A DNA stretch of 64,000 nucleotides, from positions 3,100,001-3,164,000 of the forward strand of contig JAITYX010000045.1 in the NCBI GenBank assembly GCA_021018815.1, given 5' to 3'. The stretch comes from Talinum fruticosum (Eukaryota; Streptophyta; Magnoliopsida; Caryophyllales; Talinaceae). Under the pieces are notes generated by a model that had not been told where the DNA came from, searched no databases, and was given only the letters and a program-made list of their open reading frames with translations. The position numbers and the translations under genes were made by a program. Shown piece after piece: positions 1 through 15,933 of this stretch (within the stretch, counting starts at the first letter, position 1; each line of letters begins with the position of its first letter).

Positions 1-929
1 TTATATAATTATTATATAATATAACATAATGATTCAAAATTTATACTATAAGTAGGAATTTTTTTAAAACTGAAATATTGTTTTTGAAAAAACTTATATC
101 TTACTAAAAATAATTTTTTAAATTAAAAAATTAAACTCACTCATTTTACATGTAACTAAGTATTTAAACTATAAATTACCGTTGATTGTCAAGATACATA
201 TACCTAACTATTAAACTATATTAATTTTGTATGATGAAACTAGTAGAATTTTGTTTTAAAGATTATACAAAAAAAGGAAAAACATGATATACATTTTATA
301 ATTTTTCGGCAAATATTATAAACATATATACCGGGTTAAAAACCTAGTAAGTGGAATATATGGGATTGTTTTTTTTTTTTTTTGAGAAGTTGTACAATAA
401 TAGTAACTTCTATTGATCATATTTTGTGAAATTCGGGAGATCTAGATGTAGACAATCACATTCTAACAAGTATTTTTGTTCACACAGAGACCAATTTTAA
501 AAAACCCACAAAAAGATTTTGTAAAAAACATTTGTAGAACTTGAAATTTAAACAAGTTAGAAACACAAAAGCCATATATATTTAAACCAAGTAGTTGGTT
601 AGTAAAAAAGTTTGAAAATATTATTGCAGAGTTTAAAATATAAGAAACAGTTTGTGTCAAATAATAGTAGTATCCTCTTTGTCCCATTTTATCTTCCTAT
701 TTTATAACTTTTTGGTCCCAAAATTTATTTTTTAAATAGTTCTAAATAGATTTTTAATTAATAACTTTACATCGTGAACACCAAACTAACGTCCTATTGA
801 CTTATATTTATTCTCCTTAAAATATATGACTTTTGCATTTAGAAAGACCCAATGGAACGAAGAGAGCAAATATTAACATAAAGCAGCAATGCATAACCCG
901 TAAGATAGTGTGATGGGATAGTATGATGG
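1..929. other. AT-rich intergenic DNA
   Basis: No coding region, RNA gene or clear transposon end is visible. The open frames here are short, start in low-complexity DNA and resemble no family I know. The stretch is dominated by A and T runs. Confidence 0.6.
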
Positions 930-2190
930 GTCATAGTTTACATTTTATATTTACACTTTAGTCATAATAGGGTATAAAAAGACAATTACGTCCCTTTGTC
1001 TCTTAGCCTCTCTCTCTCTCCTTCCTCTGTCAGCCCCTCTCTCTCTCATCTGTCAACCTTTCTCTCTCTCTATCTCTCTCACACATATCTCTTTAGATAT
1101 TTTTTAATAAATAATAATATTTTATTTTATTTTTAAATTATATTATTTTTTAAAAAATTTTATACCTTTTTCTTTTAGATAAAAAAATTATATTATTAGA
1201 TAAATTTTGAAAAGTTTTTTAATGAAGAAATAATTTCACATTTTAAATTTTACTCTTGTTATTCATTTTTCATTATTTTAATACCATTATACATTTCTCT
1301 TATTATAAATAAATTAATTTATTTTCGTACAAAAATTTATTTATTTTTATCATCTAATTTTAAGTAAAATTATAATTTTAATTCATTGCTATAAAACTTA
1401 AGATTTTTAGTTTTAATTTTTCTTATTTGAATTAAAATTATTTTGATTGAAAAAATATAAAAATTTTTGTTTAAATCATAAATCCTAATTACTCAATCTA
1501 AAATATTAAATTAATAAAATTAATCATAGATAGTTATCCTAGATAACAAAAAAATTAATCACAATATAATATTAAATTTAACCGTTGATAACTGTCATAT
1601 TTAGGTTTATTGGTTTAATATTTTAAGTTGATTAAGGTTTAAGATTTAAACAACATTTTCATATTTTTTCAGTCAAAATAATTTTAATTAAAATAAGAAA
1701 AACTAAATATAAAAATTTTAAATTTCACAATAATGAACTTAAGATTTAAATTTTATTTAAAATTAGATAAAAAATAAATATATTATTTTTTGTGCAAAAA
1801 TAAATTAATTCATTTATAATAAGAGAAAAACATAATGGTATTAAAAAGAGTTTTTAATAACAAAAATAAATTTTAAAATATAAAATTATTTTTATTTTAA
1901 ATAAAAAAATAAAATATATTTAAAAGAGAGGAGGTAAGGAGGGAAAGAGAGAGAGATAGAGAGAAGGGGGAGAAGAGGGAGGGAGACCGACAAAGAGGGG
2001 AGAAGAGAGAGAGTAAAGGGGAAGAGAGAGAGGGGGCTGACAAAGTGAAAATAAAAGAAAGAAAGAAGTGTATAATTGTCTCTTTAATGATTTGAGTGTA
2101 AAAATAATGACTAAAAGTGTAATTATAAATTAAAATAAGACTTAAGCGTAAATTTTCCCATGTAAAATAAGGCAAGATATAATCAAATCC
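930..2190. repeat. Long inverted repeat (fold-back element), arms about 600 bp
   Basis: The left arm (about 930-1545) and right arm (about 1560-2190) are imperfect reverse complements along nearly their whole length. The text near 1283-1370 matches the reverse complement of about 1755-1840, and the CT-rich block at 1000-1085 pairs with the GA-rich block at 1925-2040. The centre is near 1550, next to a small palindrome. This is the layout of a fold-back or long-TIR MITE, or a MULE derivative without a gene. I could not fix the outer ends or a target duplication. A transcript across it could form a long hairpin. Confidence 0.75.
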
Positions 2191-2628
2191 ACTCAAATCA
2201 CATCAAGTCTAATCAGTTCAAATACTACTGTGAAGTAACAAGTAAGGATATATTATTTTCTGTTTTTAAAACAAGCTTTTATAACTATTATGAGCTATTA
2301 TAGTTAGCAATTATCTATTATGATTAGTTGTTACAGATGCTATGAGATATTGTGATTAGTTGTTATGTTATGAGTTGTTATAGTGGTTATAAAATTTTGA
2401 AGATATAGTTAGTACTATTACTTATTGTATATTTGACAAATAACACATATTGGTCAATAATGAATTTTTACAAAAAGATTTTTTGCTAATCAATTAATTT
2501 TTATTCGTTTACAAATTTTAATGATCGTAATTATTATTTAAGGGAAAAAGAGGTCATGCTAATACCTATCTGAAGAAATTAAAAAAATACAATTACAATA
2601 TATATGAATGTTTTTTGATACTGTTCAA

Positions 2629-2653
2629 TTATTATTATTAATTATTATTATTG

Positions 2654-2717
<64 letters not shown>
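2629..2717. repeat. (ATT)n microsatellite with GTT interruptions
   Basis: Uninterrupted ATT triplets with two GTT units near the left end. It is not within a recognisable MITE, unlike the other large ATT arrays in the window. Confidence 0.95.
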
Positions 2718-2718
<1 letters not shown>

Positions 2719-3148
2719 ATTATATGAGGTTATGATTAGCGGTTATAATTAATATGACAATACGTGATTATAGCGGATCGGAGCTGTTATGAACTTTTAT
2801 GATTTGCAATTAGTTGTTATGAGTTATTAAAGGTTATAAATGCTTTTATAAACGTTCATTCGAATAGACCCTAAGTAGGATAAAAGTAAATAAAGTGATA
2901 CTAATCACATTAGTCAATCAACAACTACAATTGCTAACGTAAATAAAGGATCTAAGGCCATGTTTGGTATGCAAAATTAGAATGGAATTAAATCGGAGAA
3001 TGATACATGAGAGGTTAGGTATAGAATTTGAATATTTTTTTCATGTGTTTGGTAGAGAATAGGAATAGAATCAAGTTCCAGTTTTTATTACTTGGTTTTT
3101 AACCATGGAATGGAATCAAAATTATTTTATTTTTTAAATTACTTTATG

Positions 3149-3264
<116 letters not shown>

Positions 3265-3449
3265 TGATTCAATAAAAGTTGAAGCTCGTTATCATATTTT
3301 CTAATAATTGAGTCTTATATTTATTTTATATTTTATAATTACTATCTTGTAATTTTCTTCAATAATTAATAAATTTTGTTTGTAATTTTTAGTAAACTTA
3401 TTTTCAAACTATAATATTATGTCACACAATATGCTAAAAAATTATATAT

Positions 3450-3501
<52 letters not shown>
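3450..3501. repeat. (AAT)n microsatellite inside MITE copy A
   Basis: About 17 AAT units, the complement of the ATT array 190 bp upstream in the same MITE. The equivalent position in copy B (17135-17503) has grown into a compound ATT/GTT array. Confidence 0.95.
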
Positions 3502-3717
3502 TGCTAATTTTTTTTAATAATCATAAATTGATCCCCGGGGATAGAGAATTGATTCCCTCCTAATTGGGAGGATTCAAATTTCCTTTTAGAGGAGAACTTG
3601 AAACTTATAAATTTCAAGTTCTACCTTCAAAATATCTCAACTAAACAAATGGAAAATGAACTTAAACTCTAATAATTCAAGTTCCATTCCAATTTTACCC
3701 GACCAAACAGGGCCTAA

Positions 3718-4266
3718 GTACTTCCTTTTGCTAATATAATATTAGACATCTACAAAACTATCTTATCTTGAATCGTATTCTCCGTAAGTCCAAGTGTCTC
3801 ATATATTTTTAAATCACTTTATTTTAATTTTGTTAGGGCCTTCCTCTACCCCTTTTACATTCTAAAAAGTTAATTATCTCATAACTTCGCACAAGTACCT
3901 CTAAACTCCTACTATTGATAAAGCTAAACCATGCATCCGATTTTTATTCCCTCATCTTCTCTTATATAAGCTCAACTCCAACTTCTCGCCAATCATTTCA
4001 TTCGTAATTCTATCCAATCTTATATAACGACTCATTCACCTAATCATCATCACCTTTAGACTATTAAATTCCCAACACTCTAAATCGTACGATTATGTAG
4101 ATAATTTAAATTATAAAATAAATTATAAAAATGAAACAATTCTTTAAAATTTGATTATGATAATTAATTTTAGTGAGGTTTGGTAGTACTAATTGTAGTG
4201 GTCTTTTGAACCAATTATTTCGTGCAATAATTCGGGTAAGTGTCTAACCAAATGTATTGTTGTTGA
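3718..4266. other. Intergenic, nothing recognised
   Basis: AT-rich sequence without a supported gene, repeat boundary or RNA gene. Confidence 0.5.
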
Positions 4267-5174
4267 CTATGTTAAAAAACTTAACCGGATTGGCTGGTTC
4301 AACCGATTGGACGAAGAACCGATCGGTTCGACAGTGCGACTACTCTTAAAACTCGTTCAAAACAATGAATCGGGAAAACTCGGTCTAACCCGGTTGACCC
4401 GGATAACTTGGGCAACTCTAGAGACCCGCGATCGGACTGGACTTTTCTAATTACATGAAAGCCTCGCCTTTTTTGTGTGCTTTCATTTCCACTCAACCTT
4501 GCGAGCAAAGAATTAGATGAGAGGGAAGAGGAGGGGGAGATAGCCAAAGGAGCATAGAGAATAAAGGAGCAAAGGAACAGAGGAGAGAGAAAGGGGGAAA
4601 GGGAGGCTAAAGGACCCAAGAAGGAGGGGAAGAGGACGGGTTAACATAGAGAAAACAAAGGATTAGAGGAGAGAGAAAAATAGGAGAGAGGTTGGGAAGG
4701 TAAGGAGAAGAATGAAGGAAATGGAGTAGAGGAGAGAAAAAATGAGAAGGGGGCGCATGAGGACAAGAAGACATGAAATGGAGTAGAGGAGAGAGAAAGT
4801 GGATGGGGCGCAAGCTGAGGAGAAAAGGAAATGAGATTTTTAGGGTTTTGTTTTAATTTATTGAAAGCGGAATATATGTTATAGGTTTAAATTTTAAATA
4901 GGAAAGATTAAATGAGCTTTTATCACTTTTAGTAGTTTTGTATAAAAATTATATTTTTTCCTCTTTTTTTATTTTGAAAAATAGAGAATTTATGTCTCTG
5001 TTTGATTGAGGTATAAAGAAATAATTCTATGGTAAACCGAGTCATGTCGGTTCAACATGGTACAACCAATAAATCGGGTCAACCAGTCTAACCCAATCTA
5101 AATGGTGTGACTAATTGATCGATTCACTTATTCTCTCAACCGAGTCCATAATCGGATCGGTTCTCTTAACATAG
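4267..5174. mobile_element. Non-autonomous TIR element with polypurine core
   Basis: The segment starts CTATGTTAA and ends TTAACATAG, a perfect 9-bp terminal inverted repeat. Both subterminal regions are crowded with AACCGG/GGTTCAACC-type motifs in opposite orientation. The middle (about 4510-4830) is a strongly purine-biased GAGAGGAG tract. No transposase is present. No convincing target duplication is visible, so the class (hAT-like or other) is open. The open frames on the minus strand are the complement of the purine tract and are not genes. Confidence 0.55.
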
Positions 5175-5299
5175 GTCTGTTTGGGACTTTTTTTGTGCAT
5201 CTATATGCAAAGTAACTAGTAACTATCCTTCATCTTCGTAGAAAATAGTTTGAACTTGCAAATTGCTAACGTGATAATTAAATACTTGTTCATGTAGAA

Positions 5300-6243
5300 T
5301 GACACATAGGTTACCATATAGGCCTTACTTAGCAATCGGTTGTTAACTGTTAACTATTAACCGTTAGCGGATTGTATTAGTTGTTAGTCGTTTGTATTAG
5401 ATGTTTGACTTAGTCGTTTACATAAGTCGTTTGAGGAAAAGGTGTTTGGTAAAATTAGTTGTTTCTAACAAAGTTGTTTGGTGAAATTCTATTTATATCC
5501 ATAGGTTAGTTTCATCAACTTGTTTTATACATTATAATTATTTTTATTCCATATTCATATTTCTTATCAAAATTAATTAAGAATTATGTGGTATATAAAA
5601 TTCCATTTATACCTTCGATACAATTTTAATTATGTATATCTTTTTGAAGTTTATTTTTAATAATATATTTGACATTTATGTGACAAAATTATTTATTTGT
5701 ATGATAGACTAAATTATTTGTGAAAATATAGAAAATATTAAAATAAAAAAATATTTATAATCATCATCTACTATTGTTCCAAAATTGAAAAAATATAAAC
5801 TAAAAAATTCTCACATAAGTATAATTTCAATGACAATTAGCATAATTTTATCAAAATGTGAAGGATAATATGGTAATTGCAAGTACTAATTGTAATAAGT
5901 TATTCCAAAAACTATTCCAAAGAGCTTTTTATAAAAGAACTCTTTGGGTCCAAAAAGTTATTCTAAAGAATTTTTTGTAAAAGAGAATTTTTGGGTAAAA
6001 TAAGTTATTTCAAAAAGTTATTTATCAAACAGTCCAATTAACTTTTTAACCTAGTCAAACAGGTAAAAAGAGGTTTTTAAAAGAAAAATATGTTTACCAA
6101 ACAGCCCATTTTGTAAAAGAGATTTTTGAATAAAAAAGTTATTTCAAAAATTATTTATCAAACAGTCCAATTAATTTTTTAACTCAATTAAACAAGTAAA
6201 AAGAAGTTTTTAAAAGCAAAAATATGTTTGCCAAATAGTCCAT
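5300..6243. repeat. MITE-like repeat with tandem 135-bp terminal duplication
   Basis: The stretch contains repeated TTTGG/CCAAA and GTTATTT motifs typical of plant hAT-like MITEs. Two adjacent units, about 5973-6108 and 6109-6243, are near copies, each running from a TTTTGTAAAAGAGA start to a CAAA(C/T)AG(C/T)CCAT end. No transposase or target duplication was found. Confidence 0.5.
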
Positions 6244-7506
6244 AATCTTACATTCAAATGGGAATGAGGTAAAATTTAATGAAAAAGTTGAGGGGTTAAA
6301 AAAATGTTTCACGATAGGTCAAAGGGTTTTTGTCGTAATATACCAAGCATGCACAATTTATACTTGCATGCTCATGTACACGAGGCAGGTACACATCAGT
6401 TGCAAAAACGCACATTTCTTCGGGAATCGTTCGGCTTTCATTCTTCCTGGTGTTTGTAATATATCTATTTATTTATGGCAACCCGCAACCAAAAACATCT
6501 GCTGATTTATTTGTAGATATGCTAATTTTTATTTCACATGTCAAGGGTACGATTCTTCAACCAAGATATTTATACATGTTTGTGTAACCTTTTAGAATTA
6601 TAATTTTTTTCCCTTTGTTTATCTGCATTTTTTCCATTAATTAACATTCTAAATGAAGTAGTTTAATTTGTGGGAGTAACGAGATTTGCTTTGGAGTTCA
6701 TCTGTTCAAACCTAACTATTTTTAAAAATTTCCATTTTTTGAGCTTTAATTTTCTATTCTCTTTTCTGTTTTCCCCTTTCTTTTTCCATCATTCATTTAC
6801 TCTCAATTTAATGAAGATTAGAATAATTTTCAATGAATAATTTTTTTAATTCTTTATCATTCTGTACATCCTTTTTGTCTTTGCCAAAATATACTTAGTT
6901 TTGATCTGATGTATATTAGAATTTTTCTTTGTTTTGATTTAATGTAAGTCATGCTCATGCACTATGAACAAAGTTGGGAATAGATATATCTTATTATTTT
7001 TCTTTTCTTTAAAAAAATTAGGATGATAGTTCATATTTTTTTAAAGGATAAATATTTTTTCGTACATGGTTGCTTGTGTTGGTATAGCCTTTTTTATTAT
7101 ACTTGTAAGTTGAATTTGGAAAGTTTTTTAGGAGTTTAATTTTTTGAAGTGCAAGATTTTGTGATATTGAGTTTATCTTGAAGATATTTTTTCGAACGTA
7201 TATAGATCCATGTGTTATATGACAATGTAGAACATGACAATCTTTAGTGTAATAGTAGTTCATTCCTTAGTACATGAAAAGTCAGTGTGTACCATTTAGT
7301 TTTATATAAGTAGTATTATTGTATGATATTTTAGTGCACACAGTATAGTAAATCAAAAACTTTAGTATCTGTTAAGTCAAAATTTTTAATTTATTTTTGT
7401 GAATATTATAATAAATTTTTTTGTGAACATTAGAATAATTTTTAATTTTTAACCTTTTAACAATCTAATATCTTTTACAGATCCATGTTTATATTGCATT
7501 GTAAAA
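6244..7506. other. Intergenic, nothing recognised
   Basis: AT-rich DNA without a supported gene. Short open frames (for example near 7018-7263 on the minus strand) have no recognisable domain. Confidence 0.5.
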
Positions 7507-10410
<2,904 letters not shown>

Positions 10411-10539
10411 TAAAATAACAAAATTTTTAGTGTATAATAGTTTATTATTTAGTATATATTAGGTCAATATTTAGTGTTTAGTTTTATATCAGTAATATTA
10501 TTATAGGATTTTTGACATTTTACTACCTTATGGTATTGA

Positions 10540-11700
10540 CAAATGATTAAAAAATTCCTCAGGTCTCGTAAATAACAAATTAGTAATTGTAAGTATTTAA
10601 ATGTCTTTCAAGTATGAGAAATTACTCTTAGATACTATTTCCTTTGTAAAAAATTAAATAAATGTGCCCTAAGGTATGGTGCAACTATTTAAAGGCCCTC
10701 AAGGTATGAAAACTACTCCTAAGTACCTTTCCCTTTGTTGTAATGTTTTATGTGATCCATTTCGATGTTGACATCATATATCCGATGAGTTGAGTAAGAA
10801 AGTCATTTTTTTGTTGCATGCCAATTTTACCCATTGTTTTCAATGGGTAAAAGTTAAAACATTAATTTTTTTATCTTATTCCCATCCAACAAAATAAAAT
10901 TTGTAATTTTTTTATGTTGTGATTTTAATAGTTAATACATGAAGAGAAAATTTTGTAGCTACAAAATTTATATTTTTTATGCTGAAATTTTTATAATTAA
11001 TTTTTAATTATTTAAAGTTAAAATTAAAAATGTTGCGATTATCTCCTTTGATATGATCATGTGAATGTGAAGTCAATGAAATATGGTAATCCAAGACATC
11101 TATACTTCAACTTCCTTTTATTGAAATAAAATGTAGTAGCACTTAAGAGAGAGAGAGAGGGGATGAACAAAGAGATCGGAGGGAGAGGATGAACAAATGA
11201 ACTGAGATAGGAGAGAAAGGAAAAAGAGATGGGAGAGAGTGACAGACGAGAGAGGAGAGGAGAAAACAAAATGAACGAACTTGGAGTTTTGGAGGAGAAG
11301 AGAACGAACATAGTAGAATAAGCGAGAGAAGAAAGGCATAACAGAGAAGATCAAATGAACAAACAAAGATTAGGGGTTTTCGACATAAAAAAATAAAATA
11401 TTTTAAGACCTTTTGGTTTAATTTTTCACAGGATTTATTAAGGTTAAAATAGACTTTTTCTATATCGGATACTCTTGTGGGCCGTAAAAATAGTACAACA
11501 AAAGGAATGGTACCTAAAAGTACCTTTTCATACTTGAGACGTCGGTAAATCGGTACACCATACCGTTAGGTACCTAGAAGTAGTTTTTCATACTTGAGTG
11601 ACTTCTAAATAGTTACATCATATACCTTAGGGTACCTAATAATAGTTTTTCATATGTGAGGGCTTATAAATAGTTACACCATATTTTAGGGTATCTTTGT
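10540..11700. repeat. Fold-back repeat with purine-rich loop
   Basis: The left part (about 10600-10740) carries motifs such as CAAGGTATGAAAACTACTCC and AAGTACC. These recur in reverse complement on the right (about 11500-11700), for example GGTACCT and TTTTTCATACTTGAG. The loop includes a purine-biased GAGAGAG tract at 11140-11360, the same design as 930-2190 and 4267-5174. No gene product is recognisable. Confidence 0.6.
11509..11700. repeat. Tandem repeat, about 60-bp unit, three copies plus partial
   Basis: Units start with GGTACCT at 11509, 11569 and 11631, with a partial unit at 11689. Each holds a TTTTCATACTTGAG-like middle and a TTACACCATA-like end. The copies differ by scattered substitutions. 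They form the right arm of the fold-back repeat. Confidence 0.8.
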
Positions 11701-11719
11701 GTAATTTTTTGATATGTTA

Positions 11720-13196
11720 GGCGTCGGATTTCTATTCCCATTATAGGTGTTGGATTCTTGCTATTCTTTGCTCAATTTTGTTTAAAAAAGTTTGATTTAT
11801 TCTTTCAATTGATTTTCTTCTCTTTTTCTTTTTGATCAGCTTGAATTGATTTTCTTAAAGCCATTTTAATATACTTAGATAGTTGAAAATTATTTCCTTA
11901 CATCAAACTTACAAAATGTAGTTGCTACTACCTGTAATAGATTGCGTAATTATTGTGTTATTTTAAAAATTGTTTTCTTATAAATATATTTAACATAGTT
12001 ATTTTGAGTAATTGTTTAAATTTTCACATATTTTTTAGTAAAAATAGGTTAATTTTTTTAGACATAGAACAATTTATTATTGGTAGTTTTGTTTTCTGAA
12101 TTTTTTAATTGATTTTTAACCTTTAAGTTTAAGTCATTTTTAACTCAAAGCCTTTTGAAACGATCAACAACTATTTTTTTTGCGTATTTTTCACTTATAT
12201 TTTTTTTGGTTAGAAGTTTTAATATCATATGTCTCTTTGATTTTTAATTTTTTATTGAATTTTGACATTTAAAAGTTTTTACAATATTGCAAAGAAAATA
12301 AGTAAATATTTTGAAAGAAATTAGAAAAATATAAAGGTAATTTTCTAAAACTAATGTTGAGTTTGAAGAATTTAGTATGTATCATAATACTATTTAGTGT
12401 ACGACAGAACATAATATAGCATTGAGTTTTTTCAATATGATTTTAGTTTTTAATGTATACAAGTTCATTATTCATAAAACTACCAAGGAGGTGGTTTACG
12501 GGGAGAATGACTATCTTCTAGGAAGGTATAGGTTTAGATCAAATTAAAGACATTGGGAATAATTCCCTTTTCCTTGTTCCGCACCCTTCCCTTTGTCTTC
12601 CTTCACCTATTCATCAGATTAGAGTTATACCCCTTGTTATGCAAGGACATTAATAAATTTTATTTTTATAATTATTTATTTTTTAATTCTATTATTTTTC
12701 ATTAATTTATACCAATAAAAACTAATAATAAGTTAAAAGAATATAAGTGGATATATTTTTCTTTAAATAGTTAATATAAAAATATTTCTTTTAATTTTTT
12801 TATACCTTATTCTGGTAATTTATTGTTATTTATTTATATATTTAACTCATTATTTATATTTTTTCCTTTTTACAGTTTTAAACTTTAAAATTTCAATTTT
12901 TCTTGAAAAAAAATGTTCATGAGGTAAGGACAATGTTTTATCTAAATTTACAATATTACACAATATTATTCATAAAATTAAAATAAATTAGTTTTAGAAA
13001 TATACACATCCAAGCATAATAAACACATGTAATTTTACCAAAAAAATCAATCTTTAGTTAAATGCATGAAACATCAACATCCTAAAAATTGGATAGAATC
13101 AATATATGATTGATATGTAGGATGCTTATGTATCTTACATTATTACAATGACACATAACTATCTTACATGTCAAGCACGCATTAATTCTACCCAAC

Positions 13197-13200
<4 letters not shown>
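11720..13200. other. Intergenic, nothing recognised
   Basis: Highly AT-rich DNA. No gene, RNA gene or transposon boundary could be supported. Confidence 0.5.

Positions 13201-13201
<1 letters not shown>

Positions 13202-13277
<76 letters not shown>
13202..13277. repeat. (TA)n microsatellite
   Basis: An uninterrupted TA run of about 38 units. Confidence 0.97.
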
Positions 13278-13280
<3 letters not shown>

Positions 13281-13899
13281 GATTACTAATTAATGTATGA
13301 TAGATCATTCTTTAATGCTAGGTTTTATATCATCATTTTGATGTTAATTTTTAATTTTTATTGTATATTAAAATGTGATTGAGTGTGTACAATATAATAG
13401 GTATTATGTTGAGTATTGGATCAGCAATACGATAGTTTTATTTTTGAACTTTTAGTTTTTAGTGTGTATTAGAACATTATTTATAATTTAGTGTTTAACA
13501 TTTTGGATAAAAGGATAGATTACTTAATAAGACTATAGAAATCATTATAAATGAATAATTATTTAATGTATAATTTTTGGTAGATAAAATTTAATTGAAA
13601 ATCAAACTTTCACGGAGTATAATATGTTTTAACAAAAAGATAGAAAGGTCATTTTTCAGATGCTCTCAACAAATTTTAAAGTTAGAATGGTAATTTTTTT
13701 TTAAAAAAAAAATCCTTCAGCAATCTGTATTAGCAAACATCGAACTTGGGAATTATTTTGTGTAGATTTATATATATTCTTTTCAATTATTACTATTAAC
13801 TCAAGTAGATGAATATCCTATAATAAATCTTAAAATCAAACATTACAACAAAATAACAATAATAAATAAAACAACTATTCACTAGCTGAACCTAGGCCA

Positions 13900-15640
13900 A
13901 TGCTCTCAAAATCCCAGATATGAAGCTTTTCCTTTGTGAGATACTATAAAATATCAAACAAATATAAATCACCCAGACCTAAGCCTATCCATTTAGAGAA
14001 CAAATGACAACTATGAAGGTGATGTGTAGTATCAAGGGACGGACACCACTCGGTTCTATATAAAGGCTCACTAAGGAGTGAAAATAAGCATTGGCACCAA
14101 TTTGATACATGGTTATGAGAAATATGCTTGATTTGAGCGAGTTTTGAAGGTACCAAGAAGAATAGCTAGACAAGCTAGCTTGCTCGGAAGCGGGTAACGC
14201 TAGCGAGCAGGCTACCAAGACAAGCTACCGAGGAGATGGGCGTTGGCAAGTAGCGGTAGCGAGTAACCGAGGACGAGGCACTAGCTGGTGGGCTATAGCT
14301 CTAGTGAGTAAGCGCGCAAAGCTAGCTAGTGACAAGTACTAGTGGATGATGAGCGATGGGCGCTTGCAGGTGGATGATAGAAAATGAGCAATAGAGAATC
14401 GTCAAGCTAGCAAGCAACTACGTTAAGCATCAACTAGCAACGAGTTATCGATGATAGGATAAGAGTGAGCCAAAGGTGAGGCCACTACTCGCACTAATAT
14501 TGAGATAGATATACCATTATTCAATCCAAGGTTGAGATAAAGGATAAACCACAACTCAACCAAAGGAACACCCTCTAATATATAAAGGCTTAGTCACCAA
14601 GACTAGATTAAAGTTCCTACTCTTAAAACAAACTAAATTTTCTTAGGAGATTTTAAGAGAAAAAGCCAAATAGGTTTCAATATTTTTCATTCTACAACTA
14701 TTAGTGCAGAGGCTATTTATAACCAAGCTACTAATTACATGCACCTTATCATGTTAGGCTAAGTACGTTAAGCTTAAGCCTAAGCTAAACTAAATTACAA
14801 GAAATAAGAAACAAACTACATAGGATTAATCTTAATAGAAGTTGCACAACCAAATAAGAAAGCAAGTTGGCTAGAAACTCTCCAGCAAGTTGCAGATGCT
14901 TTAGGCCTAGCCAATGGGGTGCAAGCAGCTGCCCACCTTATGGCTCCATTATGGATCTCTCACAAGTGAAACCCTTTGGAGGAGGGGAGTAATTGTTCGA
15001 GAAGAAAAGGAGTCTCGTGTTCAATCATTGCAGCTTATTAAAGATAGCAAAAGTTTGCTGGCAAGTTGGGATTGAAAACAACCAATTATTTACCCGATTC
15101 TGAGCAACTCCTTCTCCAAGGTTGGAAGCTTCCAACTGACGTTACAAGGTGATGAGATTGAACTTCAAGAAATCAAATTTCTTGCCAAAAAATTAATTCC
15201 ACCAAAAGAATGAGTTTCGAATCTTAATTAACCTAATTAAGAAAATTGCAGAGATTAGAGTCAAATCTGCAATAGGTGTGCTTTAGGCATGATCAATCAA
15301 AATCTATAACTCATTTACCAAAACAAAATTATGGGGTATGACAATAGACTCATTAAGGATTTCAAAAGGTAAAACTTGACCTATAATTCCTCCTGGAACA
15401 TTCTCCAATTGTCTACCCAAAATGATAAAAATTCAAGATTAAGATGAGAAAATAAGGCATAATTTGGGATATATTTCTATCATCCTTGACGTTGGACATC
15501 TCCTTTGTCTGCAGAGTGACATGGATCGCCTCCTTAGTCATTAGGAATGTCTTACCATGCAGCAAAAGAGCTAGACCTCTTTGTACTCTTGATGCTGCAA
15601 ACATAGGAAAACCAACGATAACTTGGAGCTTTTAAATGCG
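13900..15640 (-). other. Unrecognised GC-richer segment, possible gene relic
   Basis: This segment is clearly less AT-rich than its flanks. It has short-period repetition of AGCTAGC and GCGAGT-like words around 14160-14420. On the minus strand several short frames look protein-like, including one near 15604-15460 (starting MFAASRVQRGLALLLHG) and one near 15400-15310 containing NVPGGIIGQVLPFEIL. They are separated by stops and I recognise no family. It may be a decayed gene or internal transposon sequence; no function is assigned. Confidence 0.3.
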
Positions 15641-15882
15641 GGTGAAACATCTCTATCACTCATGTTTTTCTACTCACAACCATTTACATCCAATATTTTA
15701 ATTCAAGCAGCATACCTTTATCATATATACTAGGATAAATATCGTGCTTTGTACAATTTTTGGTAATTTTTATTTGATAATATAATAATGAAGAAAATTT
15801 TAATTTTAAATTGATTATATTCTATTAACCAATAATATATATTTATTATAATTTATAAAGTATAGTACGTACAACATCTCTC

Positions 15883-15885
<3 letters not shown>

Positions 15886-15931
<46 letters not shown>
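15886..15931. repeat. (AT)n microsatellite
   Basis: A dinucleotide run of about 23 units in otherwise AT-rich DNA. Confidence 0.95.

Positions 15932-15933
<2 letters not shown>

Noticed and set aside
11509..11700. Regular ~60-bp repeats resembling a CRISPR array
   Set aside because: The units are contiguous with no unique spacers, in a plant nuclear context; an ordinary tandem repeat.
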